A program made the position numbers and the translations under genes. Below, piece by piece: positions 25,201 through 30,564 of a DNA stretch of 64,000 nucleotides. Position 1 is the stretch's first letter. Each line of letters opens with the position of its first letter. Under the pieces are notes generated by a model that was given only the letters and a program-made list of their open reading frames with translations, did not search any database and was not told where the DNA came from. This DNA comes from Streptomyces barringtoniae (GTDB lineage Bacteria > Actinomycetota > Actinomycetes > Streptomycetales > Streptomycetaceae): the NCBI RefSeq assembly GCF_020819595.1, contig NZ_JAJHNP010000004.1:124001-188000 (forward strand), given 5' to 3'.

Positions 25201-26158
25201 CGGTGACGAGCCGCTGCGCCAGCTCGGGCGGGCAGGCCTCGCCGCCGAAGATCAGCAGCCGTACGTCGTTGAGCGTCTCCGGCTCCCACAGCGCGGCGAG
25301 CGTGGGCACCGTCGAGACGACGGTGATCTCCTGCTCGACCAGCCAGGGCCCGAGATCGGCGCCGCTCCTGACCTGCGACCGGGGCACCGGCACCAGACAG
25401 GCGCCGTACCGCCAGGCCAGCCACATCTCCTCGCAGGAGGCGTCGAAGGCGACGGAGAGTCCGGCCATGACCCGGTCGCCGGGCCCGATCGGCTCCTCCG
25501 CGAGGAACAGGGCCGCCTCGGCGTCCACGAACGCGGCCGCGCTGCGATGGGTGACGGCGACGCCCTTGGGCTTCCCGGTGGACCCGGAGGTGAAGATGAT
25601 CCAGGCGTCGTGCTCGACGCCTGGCCGCGCGGCGGGGGACGCGGAGGTGCCCTGGACGGTGCCGGACGCGCCCGCTCCGGTGCCGGACGTGCCCTGGACG
25701 GTGCCGGACGTGCCCTGGACGGTGATGGTGTGCCCGGCCCCGACGACGGCCCGTACCTCCGCCTCCCCGAACACCAGCTCCGCCCGCTCGTCCGGGTCCT
25801 CGGCGTCGACGGGGACGTAGGCGGCACCGGCGGCGAGTACGGCGAGGATCGAGACGTAGAGTTCGTTGGTCCCCGAGGGGACCCGCACCCCGACCCGGTC
25901 CCCGAGCCCGACCCCCGCACCGGCGAGCCGTCGCCGCAGCCGCTCCACCTCGACGGCCAGCGCACGGTAGGTCAGGCACGTCGTGCCGTCGTCCAGCGCC
26001 GGCTCGTCCGGATGGGACCGCACGGTCGCGTCGAAGACGTCGACCAGCGTGCGCGGCGACGCCGCGGGCCGCGCGGAGAAGCGTGCCCGGTCGCCGAACT
26101 GCGTGCGGATCTCGTCGTCGAGCAGGCCGAGAGCGCTGCTCTCGTCTATGGCTGCCAT
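22232..26158 (-). CDS. Pls/PosA-like NRPS: A domain, carrier domain, membrane beta-helix C-terminus
   Basis: 1308 residues. Adenylation domain about 40-525 with FTSGSTGKPKG (189-199), NTYGPTE (326-332), YRSGDLVR (409-416) and catalytic TSGKVDRNA (512-520). A carrier domain follows with DDFFAIGGGSL, Ser569 as the phosphopantetheine site. The rest contains several membrane helices and hexapeptide-type left-handed beta-helix segments (LFPGARVGKRAEVAPGSAVG and three similar regions). This is the architecture of epsilon-poly-L-lysine synthetase Pls and relatives, which polymerise one amino acid without ordinary condensation domains. Substrate cannot be assigned. Residues 147-172 are an odd TVQGTSG repeat inserted before A3. 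A TAATAT -10 (26198-26203, minus) precedes it. It overlaps the M1 peptidase gene. Confidence 0.9.
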   Translation of the reverse strand: MAAIDESSALGLLDDEIRTQFGDRARFSARPAASPRTLVDVFDATVRSHPDEPALDDGTTCLTYRALAVEVERLRRRLAGAGVGLGDRVGVRVPSGTNELYVSILAVLAAGAAYVPVDAEDPDERAELVFGEAEVRAVVGAGHTITVQGTSGTVQGTSGTGAGASGTVQGTSASPAARPGVEHDAWIIFTSGSTGKPKGVAVTHRSAAAFVDAEAALFLAEEPIGPGDRVMAGLSVAFDASCEEMWLAWRYGACLVPVPRSQVRSGADLGPWLVEQEITVVSTVPTLAALWEPETLNDVRLLIFGGEACPPELAQRLVTEGREVWNTYGPTEATVVACAALLTGAEPIRIGLPLDGWELAVVDEAGEPVPMGASGQLVIGGVGLARYLDPEKDAEKYAPLHSLGWERAYRSGDLVRAEPEGLIFLGRADEQIKLGGRRIELGEVDAALQALPGVAGAAAAVRTARGGNQLLVGYVVTQDGWDHAAAVEKLRAELPSALVPLLAPVAELPTRTSGKVDRNALPWPLEGLQAPAKEQLYGTEAWLAEQWAEVLGIPVTGAHDDFFAIGGGSLAAAQLTTRLRTRYPSAAVLDIYQQPVLRKLARRLEASAQDDGGARTIAPVPVRAQAVQLLLLLPLFTLLGLRWTVVLAAVGNLLPGYSWLPTAPWWLLAAGALLFFTPPGRIALAAGGARLLLRGVGPGRYPRGGSVHLRLWTAERLAEFSGATSLTGSWLERYARALGAKVGPEVDLHSLPPVTGMLKLGRGAAVESEVDLSGHWLDGDRLEIGPVKVGAHATVGTRSMLFPGARVGKRAEVAPGSAVGGQVSTGQRWAGAPAVKLGKAKRTWPKERPQRGTYWRVMYGVAGIGLGALPLLAGLAALLVARLFVAPGGSLPRALRAAALGLVPATLAYGLAYALLILVAVRMLGVGLREGTHPTHSRVGWQAWTVTQLMDRSRETLFPLYAGLITPVWLRLLGMRIGRRAEVSTVLALPSLTTVGDGAFLADDTLTAPYELGGGWMRIGRAEIGRRAFLGNSGMTGPGRSVPDGGLVGVLSATPKKAKKGTSYLGLPPVKLPRSAAGGDQSRTYEPPAGLLWARGLVELFRIVPVLCSAALAAGTVAVLCALGPWAWALSGAVLLGAGVVAAVVSVLAKWLLVGRHRAGEHPLWSSFVWRGELADTFVEVLAVPWLAGAVPGTPVLTAWLRGLGARIGRGVWVESYWLPETDLVTVQDAATVNRGCVLQTHLFHDRILRTDTVVLREGATLGPGGIVLPGSTVGARTTLGPASLVMAAESVPDDTRWLGNPIEAWRP

Positions 26159-26381
26159 CGGGTCCTCACGTCGGTCCGGCTCAGTGACAAGCCGGAAATA
26201 TTAGTACGACGTTAGGCTCCATCCCCTTCAACCGGCCGTCCGAGAGGGCCGTCCGGGTGGCTGCGGCCCGGCGGCTGTGGCCCCCTGACCTGCCGACCTT
26301 CACGCGGGGCGAGACATGCCTCACACACCGTCAAGGAGTGGGCGGTCCGGGGCAGTTGGGCCTCGCCCGCAAGCAAGACGA

Positions 26382-26406
26382 AGGGCCCCTGCTGAGCAGG
26401 GGCCCT
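26382..26406 (-). terminator. Terminator after tRNA-Leu
   Basis: AGGGCCCCTGC and its perfect complement flank a 3-base loop (11-bp stem), 4 nt after the encoded CCA of the tRNA; the minus strand continues TCGTCTTGC. A good intrinsic terminator for the tRNA transcript. Confidence 0.85.
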
Positions 26407-26412
26407 CACTGG

Positions 26413-26497
26413 TGTCCGAGGGGGGACTTGAACCCCCACGCCCGATAAAGGGCACTAGCACCTCAAGCTAGCGCGTCTGCCATTCCGCCACCCGGAC
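26413..26497 (-). tRNA. tRNA-Leu (anticodon GAG)
   Basis: On the minus strand GTCCGGG (from 26497) pairs with CTCGGAC at the 3' side, with one G-U pair. The anticodon stem CTAGC/GCTAG encloses loop TTGAGGT, giving anticodon GAG (leucine, CUC codons). A long variable arm (TGCCCTTTATCGGGCG) marks a class II tRNA, and the T arm GGGGGTTCAAGTCCCCC is canonical. The discriminator is A, and CCA is encoded at 26410-26412. Confidence 0.97.
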
Positions 26498-26712
26498 AAG
26501 GTGTCTGTCGTGCGGTAGAACCCTTTTGGCGGGGTTTCCCTCGCGGCGACGAAGGAAACATTACCAGGCTTTCGGGGGTGGCTGATCACCCCCGCCCCCG
26601 GAGCGCGTCGCGCGTGAACGGCGTGTGACGGGCCGGGACCGGTCTTGGGCGGCGGGCGGGGGAGAGGGAGGATGTGGAGGACCACCAGCAGCGACAGCGC
26701 GGGAGGAAGCAC

Positions 26713-28038
26713 GTGAGCGAGACGGACACGGCCAGGAGCGTCACCGGCGAGGACGAGGTCGTGGACCTCTGCCGCGAGCTGATCCGGTTCGACACCAGCA
26801 ACTACGGCGACCACTCCGGCCCAGGCGAGCGCAAGGCGGCCGAGTGGGTCGCGGAGAAGCTCGCCGAGGTCGGTCTCGAACCGAAGGTCTTCGAGTCGCA
26901 TCCGGGCCGCGCCTCGACGGTGGCCCGCATCGAGGGGGAGGACCCGTCCCGGCCCGCGCTGCTGATCCACGGCCACCTGGACGTCGTACCGGCCAACGCC
27001 GCGGACTGGACCCACGACCCGTTCTCCGGCGAGGTCGCCGACGGGTGCGTCTGGGGGCGCGGGGCCGTCGACATGAAGGACATGGACGCCATGACCCTCG
27101 CGGTCGTGCGCGACCGGCTCAGGAGCGGGCGGCGGCCCCCGCGGGACATCGTGGTCGCCTTCCTCGCCGACGAGGAGGCGGGCGGTACGTACGGCGCCCG
27201 CCACCTGGTCGACCGCCACCCCGAGCTGTTCGAGGGCGTCACCGAGGCGATCAGCGAGGTCGGCGGCTTCTCGTTCACCGTGAACGAGCAGCGCCGGCTC
27301 TACCTGATCCAGACGGCCGAGAAGGGCATGCACTGGATGAAGCTGACCGTGGCCGGCACCGCCGGGCACGGCTCGATGATCCACCGCGACAACGCCATCA
27401 CCGAGCTGTCCGAGGCCGTGGCCCGGGTCGGGCGGCACAAGTTCCCGGTGCGGGTCACCAAGACCACCCGGGCGTTCCTGGACGAACTGGGCGACGCGCT
27501 CGGCACCGAGCTCGACCCGGAGGACATGGAGTCCACGCTCGTCCGGCTCGGCGGCATCGCCAAGTTCATCGGCGCCACCCTCAGCAACACCGCCAACCCC
27601 ACCCAGCTCAACGCCGGCTACAAGGTCAACGTCATCCCGGGCGAGGCCACCGCGCACATCGACGGCCGCTTCCTGCCGGGCTACGAGGAGGAGTTCCTCG
27701 GCGACCTCGACCGGCTGCTCGGACCCCATGTCCGCCGCGAGGACGTGCACACCGACAAGGCCGTCGAGACCACCTTCGACGGGGCGCTGGTGGAGGCCAT
27801 GCAGGCCGCGCTGCTCGCCGAGGACCCCACCGCCAAGGCCATCCCCTACATGCTCTCCGGCGGCACCGACGCCAAGTCCTTCGACGACCTGGGCATTCGC
27901 GGCTTCGGCTTCGCCCCGCTGAAGCTGCCGCCGGAGCTGGACTTCGCCGGCATGTTCCACGGCGTGGACGAGCGGGTGCCGGTGGACGGGCTGCGGTTCG
28001 GCGTGCGGGTGCTCGACCGGTTCATCGACGCGTCGTGA
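26713..28038 (+). CDS. M20 family metallopeptidase
   Basis: 441 residues from the GTG at 26713, which follows GGAGGAAG; upstream in-frame codons lack support. Zinc-binding motifs: HGHLDVVP, WGRGAVDMKDM, DEEAGGTYGARH, with the dimerisation-domain GTAGHGSM and a late FHGVDERV. The arrangement fits the M20A/ArgE-DapE-CPG2 group (carboxypeptidase or dipeptidase). No signal peptide, so cytoplasmic. Monocistronic between tRNA-Leu and the chaplins. Precise substrate unknown. Confidence 0.92.
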   Translation: MSETDTARSVTGEDEVVDLCRELIRFDTSNYGDHSGPGERKAAEWVAEKLAEVGLEPKVFESHPGRASTVARIEGEDPSRPALLIHGHLDVVPANAADWTHDPFSGEVADGCVWGRGAVDMKDMDAMTLAVVRDRLRSGRRPPRDIVVAFLADEEAGGTYGARHLVDRHPELFEGVTEAISEVGGFSFTVNEQRRLYLIQTAEKGMHWMKLTVAGTAGHGSMIHRDNAITELSEAVARVGRHKFPVRVTKTTRAFLDELGDALGTELDPEDMESTLVRLGGIAKFIGATLSNTANPTQLNAGYKVNVIPGEATAHIDGRFLPGYEEEFLGDLDRLLGPHVRREDVHTDKAVETTFDGALVEAMQAALLAEDPTAKAIPYMLSGGTDAKSFDDLGIRGFGFAPLKLPPELDFAGMFHGVDERVPVDGLRFGVRVLDRFIDAS

Positions 28039-28115
28039 GGTTCTGGGCCGGGATGACCGGCGTATTCGGGCGCTCGTACGAGATCGACTGGAACGGGTGA
28101 ATGCGACGATCGGTT

Positions 28116-28143
28116 CGTAGCTTCATTAGTTCCTCCTCGTTAC
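28116..28143 (+). promoter_or_regulatory. Candidate sigma-BldN promoter of chpH
   Basis: CGTAGC (28116-28121), exactly 16 bp spacer, CGTTAC (28138-28143). The published sigma-BldN consensus is CGTAAC-N16-CGTTGA, and chaplin genes are known targets of that sigma factor in Streptomyces. Predicted start near 28150 gives a leader of about 45 nt with AAGGAGGA before the ATG. Confidence 0.55.
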
Positions 28144-28193
28144 AGGTGATGTGACTCCGCACCTTGGGGTCGCTTTGCCAACAAGGAGGAATA

Positions 28194-28427
28194 ATGATCA
28201 AGAAGGTCGTCGCTGCTGCGGCTGCCACCGGTGGGCTGGTTCTCGCGGGCGCGGGCCTTGCCGTCGCCGACTCGGGTGCCCAGGGTGCCGCCGTGCACTC
28301 CCCGGGTGTCGTCTCCGGCAACGTCGTTCAGGTGCCCGTGCACGTCCCGGTGAACGTCTGCGGCAACACGGTCAACGTGATCGGGCTCCTGAACCCCGCC
28401 TTCGGCAACACCTGCGTCAACAAGTGA
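28194..28427 (+). CDS. chpH: Short chaplin ChpH
   Basis: 77 residues. A signal peptide (IKKVVAAAAATGGLVLAGAG) ends at AVA before Asp26, giving a mature protein of about 52 residues with the chaplin signature: HSPGVVSGNVVQVPVHVPVN, C56, GNTVNVIGLLNPAFGNTC (C74). The two cysteines form the intrachain disulfide typical of short chaplins. These secreted amyloid-forming surfactants coat aerial hyphae and spores. The sequence is close to S. coelicolor ChpH as I remember it. Strong AAGGAGGA ribosome site; candidate BldN promoter upstream; two hairpins follow the stop. Confidence 0.96.
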   Translation: MIKKVVAAAAATGGLVLAGAGLAVADSGAQGAAVHSPGVVSGNVVQVPVHVPVNVCGNTVNVIGLLNPAFGNTCVNK

Positions 28428-28428
28428 C

Positions 28429-28456
28429 GACGACCTCCTGAGGGGGGCGTCATTTT
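28429..28456 (+). terminator. Intrinsic terminator directly after chpH
   Basis: GACGACCTCC and GGGGGGCGTC form a 10-bp stem (one mismatch, one G-U pair) with a TGA loop, followed by ATTTT, starting one base after the stop codon. A rare case here with a T tract. Confidence 0.8.
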
Positions 28457-28462
28457 CGAGCC

Positions 28463-28501
28463 GTCGGCCCCGGAGCGCGTGCCATGCGCTCCGGGGCCGA
28501 C
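28463..28501. terminator. Second hairpin between chpH and chpC
   Basis: GTCGGCCCCGGAGCGC (28463-28478) is perfectly complementary to 28486-28501, a 16-bp stem with a 7-base loop. With the preceding hairpin it forms a tandem terminator, isolating chpH from the downstream long chaplin gene. Confidence 0.75.
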
Positions 28502-28596
28502 CGGCCTCTGGCGCGGCGGCACGGTCCGCGAGGGCCGTGCGCGCCACGCCACCGCGAGGCACGCACAGCAGGATCGAAGGCAGGGGAACAACGGAA

Positions 28597-29427
28597 ATGC
28601 GACAGGGCACCCGTAAGGGCCTGATGACCATGGCGGCGGCCACGGGTGTGATCGCCGCCGCCAGTGGCTACGCTCACGCCGCCGCGGGCGCGGCCGGCAC
28701 CGCCGCCGGCTCGCCCGGCGTACTGTCCGGCAACACGGTGCAGGCGCCGGTGCACGTGCCGGTGAACGTGTGCGGCAACACCGTGAACGTCGTCGGGCTG
28801 CTCAACCCGGCGGTGGGCAACAGCTGCACCAACCAGGGCGGCACCTCCGGCGGCACGTCCGGGGGCCACAGTGGCTCCGGCGGCTCGCACGCGGGCGGGC
28901 ACAGCGCCGGATCGCCCGGCGTCGGCTCCGGCAACACCGTCCAGGCGCCGATCGACGTCCCGGTGAACGTCTGCGGCAACAGCGTGAACGTCATCGGAGT
29001 CGGCAACGCCACCGCGGACAACGACTGCGCCAACGGAGGCGGCGGTCACCACGGCCACGGCAACCCGCCCGGGCAGCCGGGACACCCCGGACAGCCGGGC
29101 CACCCCGGGCACCCGGGCCACCCGGGTCATCCCGGGCACCCGGGCCACCCGGGTCATCCCGGGCAGCCGGGCCACCCGGGTCATCCCGGGCAGCCGGGTC
29201 ATCCGGGCGGCCCGACGACCCCGCCCGGCCAGGGCGGTCACACGCCCCAGGGACCCCATGGGTCCACCCAGGTCAGTCAGCACGGCGGCCGCTCCGCCGA
29301 GCCTCTGACCAACGCCCAGCTCGCGCACACCGGCAGCGAGCTGCCGCTGGACCTCGTGCTGCCGGTCGGCGCGGGCGCGCTGCTCGCGGGCGCGGTGCTC
29401 TACCGCAAGGCCCGGCCCACGTCGTAG
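28597..29427 (+). CDS. chpC: Long chaplin, sortase-anchored, with PGH repeat
   Basis: 276 residues. A signal peptide ends near residue 28; chaplin domain 1 spans about 37-79 (C59, C77) and domain 2 about 104-146 (C126, C144). Residues 157-206 are a run of PGH/PGQ triplets, then a polar linker, the sortase signal LAHTG (242-246), a membrane segment and a basic tail YRKARPTS. Long chaplins are linked to peptidoglycan by class E sortases recognising LAxTG and help display short chaplins on the hypha. Order after chpH suggests ChpC. The PGH tract is longer than I would expect for this class. Start ATG has AGGGGAA 9 bp upstream. Confidence 0.93.
   Translation: MRQGTRKGLMTMAAATGVIAAASGYAHAAAGAAGTAAGSPGVLSGNTVQAPVHVPVNVCGNTVNVVGLLNPAVGNSCTNQGGTSGGTSGGHSGSGGSHAGGHSAGSPGVGSGNTVQAPIDVPVNVCGNSVNVIGVGNATADNDCANGGGGHHGHGNPPGQPGHPGQPGHPGHPGHPGHPGHPGHPGHPGQPGHPGHPGQPGHPGGPTTPPGQGGHTPQGPHGSTQVSQHGGRSAEPLTNAQLAHTGSELPLDLVLPVGAGALLAGAVLYRKARPTS
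29065..29214 (+). repeat. Triplet-codon PGH/PGQ minisatellite in chpC
   Basis: About 16 near-identical 9-bp units encoding Pro-Gly-His or Pro-Gly-Gln (CCGGGCCAC, CCCGGGCAC and variants). Long identical blocks recur within it, so copy number should vary by slippage or recombination. Confidence 0.9.
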
Positions 29428-29457
29428 CCGGAAGCCCCGGGTACGGCACGCGGTGAA

Positions 29458-29495
29458 CGGAGCGGGCCCCGTCATGACAGACGGGGCCCGCTCCG
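29458..29495. terminator. Bidirectional terminator between chpC and DUF5703 gene
   Basis: A perfect 16-bp inverted repeat (29458-29473 with 29480-29495) around a 6-base loop, GC-rich, between convergent genes. Confidence 0.85.
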
Positions 29496-29511
29496 GTTCA
29501 GGTCGTCGGCC

Positions 29512-29700
29512 TCACCACGTGGCACGCACCTGGCGGATGATCCGCCGGCGCAACCGCACCCTGCGGCTGCCGTCCCGCAGCAGGCTCAGTCGGTCCAACT
29601 CCCAGTGTCCGTACTCTGCATGGTCCGTCAGCAGACGTGTTGCCTCCTTGCGGGAGACCCCGCGAGGCACATACACGTCGACAAATTCGTATTCCGGCAT
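29512..29700 (-). CDS. DUF5703 small basic protein
   Basis: 62 residues, MPEYEFVDVYVPRGVSRKEA then EYGHWELDRL and an arginine-rich end. This is the DUF5703 family, a small actinobacterial protein of unknown function. It is divergent from the acidic-protein gene with only 47 bp between the starts, so the two promoters must overlap. Confidence 0.85.
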   Translation of the reverse strand: MPEYEFVDVYVPRGVSRKEATRLLTDHAEYGHWELDRLSLLRDGSRRVRLRRRIIRQVRATW

Positions 29701-29734
29701 CGCATCTATTGTGCGGGCTGGGGCCCGGTACGGA

Positions 29735-29740
29735 TAGCGT
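29735..29740 (+). promoter_or_regulatory. Leaderless -10 box of the acidic-protein gene
   Basis: TAGCGT lies 7 nt before the ATG at 29748; no ribosome site is present. Confidence 0.6.
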
Positions 29741-29747
29741 CTGCACT

Positions 29748-30473
29748 ATGTCTGATGCTGCGCAGCCCACCGCTGCCGAGGTACGCGCCGCCGCCGAGGC
29801 GGTCAAGACCGCGCTCGACCGTCATCTGGCCGCGGTCGAACGCAGGTCGGGTGAGGACGACCCGGCGGTCTTGGAGGCGTTCAACCAGCTGGCCGCGGCC
29901 GCCGAGGTGTACGACGAGCTGCTCTACGACCGCTACGACGAGGTCACGCCCTTCGAGATCCCCGGTGCGGAGGAGCTGCCGCCGTACGCGGGTCCCGAGG
30001 AACCGAACGCGATCAGCGTGCTGATCCGCCGCGACTACGCCGTGGTGGAACCCCAGCGGCTGCTGGCGCAGGCCCAGCGGGTCGAGGCGGCGGAGTACGA
30101 GGCCGCGGGCGGCCTGGCCGAGGATGCCGCCGGTACGGTTCCGGGCGCGCTGGGCATCCTCTTCGGCGAGTTCGAGCCGGACGAGATCGCTTCCCGGCAC
30201 AAGGAGTTCGGCCTGGAGGAGGGCGACTCCACGCTCTGGGTCACCGCGGCGGAGGAGACGCCCGAGGCAGGGGAGTGGCTGGAGGCGCCGTTCGAGCACA
30301 TCGATGCGCAAGGGGTGGTGTGCCGGTTCGACGTCAGTGCCGTCTTCGACGACGAGGACGAGTCCGACGAAGAGGACGATCTCGAGTTCGACGAAGACGA
30401 GGACGACGGCGAGGACCGGGACGAGGACCGGGCCGACGACCAGGATCTGGAGCCGCTGGACGCCGAGAAGTGA
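29748..30473 (+). CDS. Conserved hypothetical protein with acidic C-terminal tail
   Basis: 241 residues. The N-terminal two-thirds are helical (VKTALDRHLAAVERRSGEDD, EPQRLLAQAQRVEAAEYEAA) with a conserved-looking core FGEFEPDEIASRHKEFGLEE. The last 45 residues are almost all Asp/Glu. No known domain is recognised; no signal peptide. Leaderless start. An acidic tail of this kind often binds basic proteins or nucleic-acid-binding partners, but nothing specific can be said. It is convergent with the RecD2-like gene. Confidence 0.8.
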   Translation: MSDAAQPTAAEVRAAAEAVKTALDRHLAAVERRSGEDDPAVLEAFNQLAAAAEVYDELLYDRYDEVTPFEIPGAEELPPYAGPEEPNAISVLIRRDYAVVEPQRLLAQAQRVEAAEYEAAGGLAEDAAGTVPGALGILFGEFEPDEIASRHKEFGLEEGDSTLWVTAAEETPEAGEWLEAPFEHIDAQGVVCRFDVSAVFDDEDESDEEDDLEFDEDEDDGEDRDEDRADDQDLEPLDAEK

Positions 30474-30478
30474 CCGGG

Positions 30479-30522
30479 CCGGCGGTGCCGGGGGCGGCCT
30501 GGGGCCGGCTCGGCACCGCCGG
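30479..30522. terminator. Hairpin between convergent genes
   Basis: CCGGCGGTGCCG (30479-30490) pairs perfectly with 30511-30522; the 20-base interior can itself fold through GGCC segments. It lies 6 bp after the acidic-protein stop and 42 bp after the RecD2-like stop. Confidence 0.75.
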
Positions 30523-30564
30523 ATTCCGCCGTCGAGGCCGATCAGCGTCGCGGCGGAGGGAGAT

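Noticed and set aside
26257..26448. Small plus-strand ORF of 63 codons
   Set aside because: Its 3' part is antisense to tRNA-Leu and its terminator; no ribosome site.
29065..29214. Possible CRISPR-like array
   Set aside because: The 9-bp repeats are in-frame PGH codons inside chpC, without spacers.
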